Source of the DNA: Smittia aterrima | Taxonomy: Eukaryota > Arthropoda > Insecta > Diptera > Chironomidae | DNA length: 64,000 nucleotides | NCBI GenBank assembly: GCA_033063855.1 | Contig: CP093831.1 | Coordinates: 4,278,001-4,342,000, forward strand | Reading direction: 5' to 3' | Shown: piece after piece, positions 38,951 through 50,300 of the stretch | Layout of the letters: each line of letters opens with the position of its first letter | How positions within the stretch are numbered: position 1 is the stretch's first letter | Program-made: the position numbers and the translations under genes | Notes under the pieces: generated by a model | The model's database searches: none | Told to the model about the DNA's origin: nothing | What the model saw: the letters and a program-made list of their open reading frames with translations, nothing else

Positions 38951-39527
38951 ATTAGTAAGTTTACCAATTTATTTTTAAATGAGAAGTTTAACTAAAATAT
39001 ATTTCCATTCTTGAATGATTCCTAGAAAAATTATAAAGTTCTAAATTCTCTCCATTCATTATTCCAAAGAAACTCTCACAAAGCATTTGGAATTTGAAAT
39101 GATGAATGAAGAGAAACTTCCTCTTAAAGTTCTCTCATGAATTCGAGATACGAGACGACTGTTTGAATAAAAGATGACTCAGTCATCGATTTCATTTCCT
39201 TCAAATCGATGATGATGTCACAGCACAAACTTTTTATTCTCCTGAAAAATTATTTTGATATATTCGAACCAATTTGTCATCGAAATTGAATAAATAAATC
39301 GAATGAAGCTTTGATTTGAGGGAAGAGAAGTGAGATCGAATAACAGTTTCTTGTTCATTTTGATTCATTGAACCCTTAAACGGATGAAGCTACAAAAGAA
39401 GACGAAAAAAGACTTGGCACAATTTCTCATTCAGAATCAACAATCTTTCGATATGAATCTCATCTTTCAACATCATTCCTAACACTACGAAAATAGTTTA
39501 CAGCCTCGTCCATAAATAGAGAGATGA

Positions 39528-39761
39528 TCTGAGAACGAAAGTCTTTATAGTTTCCATGGATCCCTCGTTTCATGTGGTGGCATTCATCTCAACCGCATCC
39601 TCAAAGCGTCAGCAGAATCCTCTGATAAATGGAAGGGAAGGTGGTTTCGTGTTACGGCTAATGATAGCAAAAGCTCTTCAATAGAGTTTTATGTCGATGG
39701 CTTACAGTTATACCACATCTTAACCACTACAATGACTTTGGCAATTGTTCAAAAGCCATGA
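39528..39761 (+). pseudogene. Coding-like fragment, jelly-roll-style strand pattern
   Basis: An open frame of 77 codons with no early ATG, between a TGA at 39525 and a TGA at 39759. It contains SCGGIHLN and then RWFRVTANDSKSSSIEFYVDG. The alternating W-x-x-V then I-x-F-Y-V-D-G pattern resembles beta strands in laminin-G-like or other concanavalin-type sandwich domains. No splice-linked neighbours were found, so it may be an exon of an unrecognised gene, a relic, or chance. The resemblance is my reading and has not been searched. Confidence 0.3.
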
Positions 39762-42700
39762 ACTAGATTTAAAGTCAACCCCACACTCATAACTTGTCTC
39801 AGACTCTACCATTAGCTTCGCATATAAGTTTACTGCAAATTAGGGAGTTTGAGAGACTTAAAATAGTTGAACATTAACGATTGCTCTTCAAATTTTCATA
39901 AGGGCCAAAAAGTAATTTAAATTTCAAACTAGAGCTTACACTCTTAAATCATCAGACACGAGCTCAAAACAAACGTCTGAATAAAGAATAATTCAGTAGC
40001 TTCACTTAATTCTAATTCTATTCCATGAGAAAAGATTATTTAAGGATCATTCGGATAAATTAAATATTCAAGCTTTCAATGATTCATGTATTCACACAAA
40101 TTTGAAACTATTTCAATCGCATTGATTTGTGGGAGCAGCTTTAGTTCAAAAGCTTCGCTGTGTGTAGCATTGAAAGCTTCGATTTTTTTGGTAAACTTCT
40201 GTTAACGAACGAACGACGGAAAATGAAAATTTGTCGCTTGCAATGACGTGAGGCTGGAGAAACGAGGAAGCCAGCTTGAAATATTGCAGGAATTTCCGTT
40301 TCTGAACGGAAAGAAGAATCTTTCGCAGCTGCGAGAGAATTTTTTTTAGCTTTTTTCAGTTTTCGCTGTCGAGGAATTTTAATTTCGTTGCAGATTGTAA
40401 AGTTAGACGTGTCGAGGATACGAACATCATAAATTTCAGAGCAACTTTCCCAACTCTCGATTGCTTTCAGTCGAAAAAACTTTCCAATGCCATTGAATGA
40501 CGCAAATTAATGAGTTTAGATAAATTTTAATTAGAGGCTGACAGACTAAAATGTTTGATCAGCTTTGTGAAACTTTCAACAATGCATTGGAACAGCTCAA
40601 ATTACGCTTCGTCATTCGATTAATTAAATTCTCGTCAACGGCCATTGTTTCATTTTGGATCAATTATCCAAGCAGAGCTTCATGTTTCCACTTAAATGAA
40701 ATGCCATTTGCAAATTAAAACTTTTGTTTTTTTCAGTTGAAGACCTCATCTCTTTTGGGAATCGCAAAAGCATTTAGCTGAGCAATCTTCAGAGAAGTAA
40801 CTAATTAATTTTGTAAACCAAAGTCAGTGAGACTTGAAGAGTTTCACGGCAGCATTCAAATTGTTTGTAAGACTTCTGATTAAAGCATTGTCTTCTTCGT
40901 TGCTGATTAAATTCTTTGTTACGTCGAGTTTCCTAGCAAGTAAATTTGATTTATTCATTACAATTTGCGATGGTCAACATCGCAGAATGGTCAACCTAAT
41001 GTGCTTATAAAAGCAATGCAATGAATCAAATAATCTCATCGATTTCATTGTTCACATATGGAAAGCACTTAACATTTCCACCAACGCCATCAGCTTACAA
41101 TCCGTGATTTAGTTTCAGTAAAGTAAATCGACCAAGGACATGCTGTTCGTAACTCGAGAATTGTCTCGATAAAAGAAATTTATTTCAAATGAAGTTCAGC
41201 CTCTTTCGGTGTCTGACTCGATTGTCTTCGTCGTTGGTCTGGACTTGAAAGTACATTTCAGACACGTGCGTTGTGTATTTAAAGATTTTATGTCGTTGAC
41301 AATCTGTTGTGAACGTTGGAGAAAAATTCTGTAGAACAAAATCGAATGAAGCGGCTGACGAAACCTTTCCAGAAAAGTTTAGAATCTAATTAAAAACTTT
41401 CAATCGGACTCTCGTAAATAAAACGCAGAATTTAATTTCAGAGAACTTCGAAAGCTTTTTCGTTGGATTTAGATTTTGTCTAGAAAGTGGTTTTCGTGGG
41501 ATTGATGACATTACCTAAACTTACTGGGGTGAAAAGAGGAACTGTGAACATGCCATGAATCTATTGATTACGGTTTGTCAGGAGCATGACGAAGCTTTGT
41601 TGTCAAGTTGCGGCTATTTTGTCAATACTTGATTGTATCACATTGTCCGTCCTTTTCCAGCTTTGTTATCGATTTCCATGTTCAATTTATCAACAAATTG
41701 ATTTAACAAATAAAATTCTTCTACGCCTTCGTGTAACAAAGCACAACTCGAACTATATTGCGGCAGATAGCAAACATATGCGACTTGTCGAGTCCCCTTT
41801 GTTTGCCTCGTTACTGGAAATGACTTTTCGATTGATTCAATTGCTTGCAACATGTTTCAATCATATACCAAAGCAATTTCAACTGCCAACACACATCAAC
41901 CTCGACTCGTTTCATTTCAATTATTTGTCGCATTTTCATGGTCGTCGAAATCGCTCGCTAAGTGAAAAATCTTGAGAAGCAAAATCCGATCTACGACGAA
42001 GGTCGACAGCAAAGGGAAACGGAAAAAAGTAAGCGTCGTCATTGTTAATTGATGATTGCGCTTTTTCCTTTTTGCCCAAAAATTTTGTTGTTCGCTATAA
42101 AACTAATAGTGATGACTCTTCAGTCAATCGTGACTCTGTCGTCATATGGATACTAATGATTACTTTGTAGTGCTGACGCATATCTCGAGTACAGAAATAA
42201 ATCAATCAATGTCCTGAACATCAGCTGTTCATGAATATATCACACAGCGTTTGAACTCGATACATCAGAAACAGAACTCAAAACTTTTGTTCATCGATGA
42301 AACATTAGTGACGGCAAAATTCTTTGATCACGCTCGTTTCTGTCTCTATTCAAAGTTGCTTGAATTATTAAAGATCCTGTGGCAACGTTTATTATGAATT
42401 TAAGTCACAAGGTGGCTTCAATCGAGGTTTCTCACGAATCTTGTAAGTTCGCGATGCTTTAAATCCCAGCTGCAGTTACTGTCTCGTCGTAACTTTATTT
42501 TCATCATGAAGTTTCAATGAAACTCACACTCGATTTATTGCTGCAAATGAAAAACGAATTTTATGACAGAATTGGAACGAGCTTGATAGTTAAGTGACAG
42601 TTCAATGACTGAAATCTCTAGAAATTATTCAAACAAATTATTGAAGCACTCTCATCCATCCATCAACATTTTTTTTTGTGTGTGACCAAATCGATCATCG

Positions 42701-45700
42701 ACCGTTGTTGTACTGGACTAAACAACCAATTGGTTTTTATTAGGGCGACCCTCATCAAACATTTTGCAACGAAACGAACGAAAGACTTTTTATGAGAATG
42801 CAGAACTTTCTGTCTGCTCTCAAGTGTCTGAGGTCATGCGTTGGTAATGAATCGAAATAAAAGTGCTCGTGAAATTGTCGTAAACTCTTTGAAATAATTT
42901 GTTTTTCGATGATCGAATTTCATCCCCCACACTTCCATAAAGCTTTTGCTTTAATCCCAAACTGACCGTAAAAACTCTAAACTGAAATTACATTCTCGTA
43001 TCGATCGAGATTTGGATGGAGAGCAAGACAAAAGCTCTTCATTGTTGTTTTGTCTACAAACACAATCCATAATAAATTTTTAATGAGCTTTTAGAATAAT
43101 CTAGATTGATTTCGTTTAATTCTCTACCATTCCTTTCAGACAGCTCTTTAATCTACTCAACCTATAAATTATTGTGTAAATAGCGGTTTAGCCGTGGAAA
43201 CTTTCCGCTTATTCAGTTTACTTCTGTTTGCTTTCTATAACAACTCTGAAGAGCGAGCGAGTAGAAAAAAAATCGGAAAAGCTTATCTTAGCTCAGTGCT
43301 TTAGTCTGCTAATTGAAATCGTATTAATTCTGAGCAGTCGTTTACTTTCTGGCTTCATGTCACTGAATTAATAATGCGAAAATTAACTCGATCGGAAGGC
43401 TTTTCACGTCAGCTTCGAGATTAGCGACAAGCAAGTCGATAAAAGTTTGGGAAATGAATGAATCTTACAGTAGGCGGTGAGTTGCGTTGTTTATGGTTTA
43501 TGTGTTCACTTACAAAGCTTCGTCGATGGATGAGATTGATGATGAGAAAAAGCTTTAAGTTTGACATTTATTGAACACATTCTCCTCTTTATCAACGACA
43601 CTCTTCCATCCTTTTCTTCGCCTACTTCTACGAAGACTCTCGACTGAGCTGAATCTGAGAGAAATGGGTCAGATTTTTGCAATAAATTTCCTGTAACGGG
43701 CCATTGTTCCTTTTATGTCTTTTCACACATAAAAAACGAAAGCATTTTTGTGAGGAGCGATAAATATTTAACTTATCTGGCGATACATGTGGGAAGACAA
43801 GGAGAAAGTGTCGGCTGGAAGCGACACTGATAAAATATTTCGTTTTCCTTCTTTTCGGGAGTTCCTGAGTTGACGGAATATTCGCTCAGAGCTGTCGCTA
43901 TGCTAATGTTTCGAAATCATCGTTATGACTGCAAATTAAATGCGAATAGGTTTGAATAAATCAACGATGAATGGGAATAATTTCGCGGAGCTCCGAGGGC
44001 TTTTAAAATAATGCTTAAAAGCGGTTTTGTTAGCGCTTTGAAATTTTATGAAAAATAATAAAATTTTGATTAAAACGCAAATTACCAAAAAGTGAAAATT
44101 ACGTAACCAATAAATTGAATCATTTATTAGAATTATTCCAACAAAGTTGCGGAAGTTTATTGAAAAAAAAAATTTAAATATAAAATAATTTTTATCTGGA
44201 TCGACGTAATTTACAATTGTCCCTGAGATTTTATCGAAATTCTTTGTTCTTATTTCTTGGAATTGTCCTTTGTCTTCTATCTTCTTAAATTGAAATATCT
44301 CATTTAATAATTACTGAGCGATTGATCGGGATTTATCTTTTCATGAAAAACAACGAAATTTTTCCAATTTTCCTAAAGAGAGAGCCTGATGCTTAAGTAA
44401 GAGCTTAAAATTTATATTACGCAGCGTGATACCTCGAAACATAAAACTTGAGTCATAAAATTGAAATTCCGATATGAAATCCCTTCTGCTTCAGTGCGCA
44501 TTAAGCGCATTGACGTGAAGTGATTTAAAATTAAATCGTTGGAAGTCTCTCATCATGAAATTATTTAAATATAAAGCGTTGGATCATAAGAGCTTATGGT
44601 GTATGCTCTCATCTGTTCCCGAATCGACAAAGTGCTGCATTTTAAGCATGAATTTCACGAACTTCTCTACAGCTGCATGTGAAACAAAGAAGTTTAATGC
44701 AATCCTTTCAGCGCAATTGTTTAAAAAGACATTTTCGAAAAGCTCTTAGGGCTACATGCCATAGTTGCGGAACCTGCTTGGCTTATAAGCAAACAATAAC
44801 AATTTATTCTGAATAATTGCACGACTCCACTGGATAATCCCTCCGGGACATGATATGATGCGAACATGAGCGGAATTTTAATACCTGCGGGAGCTGGGAA
44901 AGTTCAAACGGAATGTGCTTATCGTAAAAAAATGAGAATTCAGTGGAAAGTTTACGAGTGAATTCCCGGGAAATTCTGTTAGCAAAAATGAAATCGTGAT
45001 TCCGTTTGTAAGATAAATCTGATAAGCGCGGGGGCGAAGAAGCAACTTTATCGCATTATGATACAATAAAACATAATCTCGCTCATTGTGTTGGAAAATT
45101 CGAGGAAAATTGCTTGAAAGCAAACGGAAAACAAGGAAACTAATTTTAAATTCTTCTTCAGATTCTCATTTGTATTCAAAATTTGTATTTCTTATCAAGT
45201 TCGCATTATAAACTTGATAGAATTGCAAATTGAAAACATGTTTCAATCTAAACGAAGCGAAACGCTATTTGATGTTGCAACTCATAAATCAACGTCGTCA
45301 GTTGTTTGTCTCTGATTCTTTGTTTCCCGCAAACTTTGCATTAAAATGCACATCGCTTCAGTGTTGCTTCGTGGAGTTTATTAATTCGTTTTGTTGGTGG
45401 GAAAATGTTTTGTTTGATAAGGAAATTTAATTTAGAGGAGAAACGAAGTTGAAATTGAAACGCATTGTCAAAGCTCCATCAGACAGAACCAAAGACAGAT
45501 TTCGTGGAATTGTTAACATAATTTATGTTAGCAAGATGACTCAATTAATTTTGCTTCATTGAATCTTTTGGGAAATAAAAATCGTGAACAACGTTGGAAA
45601 CCCAAACGAATGTGAAGAGTCAATTTATTTTATGTCGTCGTCAGACAAGAAATTTTTCATTTGCACCTCTCACTCTCTTACAGCCTCGCGAAGAATGAAA

Positions 45701-46621
45701 TATTTGTCCTGGGCTTCTGCTTTTGTGTTAAAATAAAAATTCCTTTGAGTTCTTCAAATTACTTGAGGCAATTTTAGAAAATGCGAATTATTCTTTTGAC
45801 ACTCAAAGGAAACAAGAAACCAAAATTATTCTGTTTGATCTCATGATGATGATAAGCACAGTAATGTCATCACAAGAGGGAGACTTTACACACCAGATGC
45901 GATTGCTCTAAATAATTGAAGATAATCTCAGTGCAAAGTCTGTGAAAGGAAAAGAAAGATGAAATCTCGTGGAAACATCTGGAAGGAAATGACTTTATTT
46001 GAGTTGTCTGAAAGTGAAAACGTCCTTCGGGAATTATTTAAAGTTGGCCAAGGTTTTGGTGATAAAAAAAAACACAAAGCTTAAAAGTTGATCTTGAAGT
46101 TGATGAAGTTAGTTTTAGTCTCTTCAGATTTGAGACGAAAAAAAAGTTTGTTTTCCTTTTATTTCTGAGAAATAATTTCTCCCATCGGAGAGCTTCACGT
46201 TCAAGCGACAGCTTCTGTTTCAAGGAAATAATTAAATTTTATTTGGAGAATTTAATTTAGAGCGTGACTTGGTATTTTGTGGCTCGTCGCACCTTCGCAC
46301 CGCAGGTTGAAGACCCAAACAGATGGAACGCGATAAAATGAGATGAGAATTTTAATGTGACGGGTTTCCGTTGCTGCCTTTGCTGGAAGGCTACAACAGC
46401 TTGAAAGAAGATTTAAAGCGGCAACATTAAAAGCAAAAACACGTCGTAATTAAATAAAAAAAAATTATCTTTCATTATCTTTCTTCTTTTTAAATTAAGA
46501 TGCTTACAGTTCTAGAGGAAAGAAAATCAAAGTTTACAACTTTTTAATTGAACTTATGAGGAGATATTGAGTAATTGGCCGTAAAATCTTCATCCGAATC
46601 TTAATTATGTGCTCGTCTAAC
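39762..46621. other. Gene-poor stretch between paralogs
   Basis: About 6.9 kb, AT-rich. The only sizeable open frame is at 41586-41975. Other frames are short and biased. I see no RNA gene or clear mobile element. Confidence 0.45.
41586..41975 (+). CDS. Orphan ORF, 129 codons, low confidence
   Basis: ATG to TGA open frame starting MTKLCCQVAAILSILDC, which could pass for a short hydrophobic leader. The rest is Leu/His/Arg-rich with no recognisable domain. The opposite strand is also open over 41638-41853, so one or both may be chance. No TATA box or close polyadenylation signal was noted. Confidence 0.22.
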   Translation: MTKLCCQVAAILSILDCITLSVLFQLCYRFPCSIYQQIDLTNKILLRLRVTKHNSNYIAADSKHMRLVESPLFASLLEMTFRLIQLLATCFNHIPKQFQLPTHINLDSFHFNYLSHFHGRRNRSLSEKS

Positions 46622-46773
46622 TCAAACATCTTCACATTCTCCTCCTTCGCTAATCATCGAGTGAAGATCCATAGCTGATTTATATTTTCTGGGAGGCTGA
46701 GGTGGAGAGATGAGATGGGGCGACACAAACACTGAGTTCTGTCGTGACCGATTGTAAGTAGGATAAGCTGGAA
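46622..46773 (-). CDS. Paralog 2 cytoplasmic C-terminal exon
   Basis: Acceptor CCTACCAG on the minus strand, 49 complete residues plus TGA. Shares NSVFV, SPPQPPRK, KSA and HS with paralog 1, which supports the exon despite its lack of a start codon. Confidence 0.78.
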
Positions 46774-47385
46774 CTGGTAGGGCATGTTGGCAATTTTAAA
46801 TTTATTTAGAGTCGATGTCGAGTGATACAAAACCTTTTGAGAATGAATACTGATTGCCTGACATTTGAAGCGACTGCCCTGGAGTGGCCAGCTTGCTTGA
46901 CATCGACATCCGCTTGTTTATCAAATTGGCTTGATCGTGACATGAACCTCGATGTATCTCAGCCTCGAACTTGGGGGCGTACGGTTCACAGTTTCTTATC
47001 TTCCCCCATCGATGAAAGAACAGTCCTATCGCTCCGACCCACAAAACAAGCACGAAAATAACAATAAAAGCTTCTTCCGGTCTCACTACGATTTTGTTTC
47101 CTAGTGAAGATTAAATCGATCTTGATTGACGTAGATGCAAAAGATAAGCTCATCACTCACCTTGAAATGTTAAAGTTGCGTTATTGTTTGTGTCATTAAA
47201 ATTATCATCGGAAACCCGATGCCCTTCAGTAATTTCAACTTCATATTGATCTGGCAGTCCAAACCATTCCTGCTCCGAAGAGTTCATAGCGAGAAATCCA
47301 TAGAAACGATACGAGCCAAGGATACAATAACGGGGATTACAGTCTCCAACAGCGTTTGAGCGGATCGAGAATTGACAGCATGAAT
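46622..47385 (-). CDS. Single-pass membrane protein, paralog 2 (5' partial)
   Basis: Exons in transcript order: 47385-47161, 47100-46834, 46773-46622. The first is Cys-rich and extracellular (SCCQFSIRSN, DCNPRYCILGSYRFYGF), with N-glycosylation sites at NSS and NAT. The second encodes VRPEEA, the helix FIVIFVLVLWVGAIGLFF and HRWGKIRNCEPYAPKF. The last holds NSVFVSPHLISPPQPPRK and ends GGECEDV. Exon phases match paralog 1, and the TM exon is also 267 nt. The last intron is 60 bp with an unusual GTTTTG donor; if it is not spliced the protein ends ten codons later at 46802. Upstream exons with the signal peptide are not identified. The family is unknown to me. Confidence 0.76.
46834..47100 (-). 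CDS. Paralog 2 transmembrane exon
   Basis: A 267-nt exon, acceptor TTCACTAG. Carries the transmembrane helix and the conserved HRWGKIR juxtamembrane motif. It differs from paralog 1 mainly in the cytoplasmic part after KFEA. Confidence 0.85.
47161..47385 (-). CDS. Paralog 2 extracellular exon
   Basis: Acceptor TGCTTTCAG after a T-rich tract, donor GTGAGT. Contains four cysteines and a YRFYGFLAMNSS segment absent from paralog 1. The open frame runs upstream to 47455, but that part looks like an intron end. Confidence 0.78.
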
Positions 47386-50300
47386 CTGAAAGCATTCGAG
47401 AAAAGAAAAAACAAAGCCATAAAACAACAGACTTTTCAGTTTTGTTCTCTATCAATTCATTGCAGTCTGTAATTCTGCAAAGGAGAGAGAACTAAATATT
47501 GACAAAACGTGATGTTGACTCTAAATCCCCAGACGGTACAAATTTACTCGGAACAAAAAGCTTATGAGAGACCAGCGCGGAAATAAAACATTAAAATTGT
47601 TGACCGAGGGAGAAATTTGTTTTGTATTAAACTTTAAAAGCTTTCGCAAATGTAAACTTTATTTTTAAGGAGCTTTCGGTAAATACAAATAAAATGAAGT
47701 GAACTTGAAATGTTTTTTTTTCTCGACCAGAGTTGAATGCATTCTCAGAAACTATTCACTTGAACATTCGTGTTTTATTTTATCTGTGCAGGTGGAAAAT
47801 AAATAAAAACTGTTAACCCACAGAAATAGTTTACTCGCAAATATCTTTTATGCTTTATAAGTTTTGTTTACTTCAACCACATTCACTTCATGCCACGACC
47901 TTGCTTGTTTGACTGGAACGAGTGATCTCTCTTTGTATCACGTTTAATCGAGAGCAGTCGAGCGTGGACTCTCAAATAGAACTATTCGATCCAATTACTT
48001 TATGCCTTGTCTACTCGAGAGCAGCCGATATTTCATTAAATTGAGAAGTAGAGAAACTAGTTCGATGATTGAAAAGAGAAGCTATAGAGTTAGATAATTG
48101 ATTGGAAAATTTGAAGTTTGAGTAGAGAGTCCGTGACGCAAATTGTGAAATGTCCGAGCTTCATAAAAGCTTCATCCTAACCGCACCCTCCATTCTCATT
48201 GGGCTTAACAACACATTGCAAGCCTCGGTTAATGAAAGCTGAGATAAAAGCCAGGTGTTCATGTCCATAGAGATTTCCCATCCGTATGTTCGCCTCATTC
48301 CATCGAATGACCATCCTCGTCCTTTCAAATTTAGTAAAGTTTGTTTCTCATCCCTCGAACATGCAACGATATCGACTTCGAGCTGTTGTCGAGCTGATCA
48401 ATTCCCAATTCCCATCGATTATCAGCAAACGAAAATAAAAGTTAATTAAAACCGAAGAAACAAAGCGACAGTTCATAAATCAATCATTATGAAAAATTGA
48501 TGAAGAGGAAATCGAGTGAAAACTTGACGATTGTGTTTGAGCGAAAGAAATTTTCTCCTTCACTCTCCTCTAGATATTCTGAGTTCTAATAATAGCGACG
48601 TCTTTAAGTCCGATCGCAAATTCATTTATTATTTTTCTTCCCTTTCTATCTTCGCTCATCGTGAAGCACGGAAATTTGTGTGTAAATAAATAGAATAAAC
48701 ATCAACTCGCTCAGATCTGAGAAGTACAGATACTCGATGACGACGATTTCTCATCGCAAAGTGCAGAGAAATTCGATCGTCAGATGTTTCGTTTCGGAAT
48801 ATTTTTAGGTTTGAAGCACTTAGACGATGATTTGTTTGATGAATGATTTTATTGGCGGTTCGAATAAAGTTTTTTACTGTTTTTTTTTTACTGCACGCAG
48901 AAGAATTTTGTTTGTTCCTCAGAAGCATCAACAAACTTAAAGATGAATTTTCACCTTCAAAACTTTGTTAGAGAATTCAAGTCTCGTTCGGAGCATCAGT
49001 TGATGATAAGTTTATGCTTTTTCAAGGGAGGTTAACAGCAAAGAATCACGAAGCTATCATTTGGTATTCGTCTTCTCTGAATTCTTTATCGAATTGAATT
49101 ATTTATGAATGAAATTGTCGAATGGAAATGCTCCAACCGGAAAATCGATGAACTTTTCACATTTTTAAATCGCACTAATGCGTTTCCATTTCAAACTTTG
49201 TGAGTCCTGCTTCTCATTATCCCAAAGAACATAAGAATGTCAGTGAACCGAGGGAAATTCATTTCCGGAAAACCCTTTGATATCGCACACGAACTCTTTT
49301 CTTATCCCTTAAAGAATCTTTACGCATAAATGGCTTTTGCCTTTATCAGGCTTGAGAGATTTTTCTCTCGAAGCTAAGACAAAGCAACAAAATTTCAATT
49401 TTCCTCCCGCATCACGAAACTTTCTACTTTGTAAAACCTTTTCATTACAAAACGCTACTTCATAATCTTCATTTCTTTCTGACTCGTCTGGCGTTCGCTT
49501 CGGAAAACAAAAAACCACGAAGCGTTCAACGATAATGTTGCAGAGCATAAAAGTAAAATGTTCAAGCTTCCCACGCGCAACGGTGACGACGACAGGAAAT
49601 ATTAATTGACACTTAAATGTAGTAAATTTCCGCGCGGCAGTTTCCACGTGCGTCCATTACATTAAACAGGTGATGGAGACATCAAAATGCGGCTAATAAA
49701 ACCTCAATAAATTAATTAGTACCGTCTATTAATTTGTCCTCGCAGCGTGCTTCGTTGTGGAAGTGAAAAGGAAAACTTTTCGTTCCGATCGAGAATCGTA
49801 ATTGAGTTCTTTATTTACTTTGCTTAGCAAGACGATAAATTGTGATGAGATGTGGGTCACACTCGACTACGTTCGGTGATAGAACAAACTCGAGCGTGTC
49901 ATAAATTTCATTAGTTCGTTTCGGGATGAGCTCTCGAGTATTTATAGGCATGGACATTGCATGTGACTTCAATGTTTTCAAACGCAATCCCTGATGAATC
50001 CGACGAGAATCGATTTATAGATCGGGCTCGTTACACATTTTATGGGAAATCATAAAGTCAGTTGTCATCAGAAAGCAATTTCTACTCAGATGTTTTCATT
50101 CAAAAGCTCGTAACTCTCCTTCAACAATGATTACATAAAAGCTTTATCGTAGTGCCCGCATGGATGAGTGCGAACCATTTACCGATAGACGCTCGTTAAA
50201 CGCTTCGTCTGTTTCATTTCGCTGACGACGGCATGCTAAGTTTTAATGAATTTCAATATCAGAATTAATTCAATTAGTTTTCAAAGCGCCCAGAAGGGTT

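Noticed and set aside
46261..46345. GC-richer block examined as a possible tRNA
   Set aside because: No proper B-box and no cloverleaf could be formed by eye.
47386..47455. Upstream extension of the paralog 2 extracellular exon with a leader-like hydrophobic stretch
   Set aside because: The DNA looks like a T-rich intron end followed by TGCTTTCAG, and splicing there gives the same phase as paralog 1.
48160..48412. Minus-strand open stretch of about 85 codons considered as the missing 5' exon of paralog 2
   Set aside because: No resemblance to the other paralog, no signal peptide, and no acceptor or donor with the required phase.
49309..49647. Minus-strand ORF of 112 codons
   Set aside because: No recognisable domain, no promoter signals, composition typical of chance frames.
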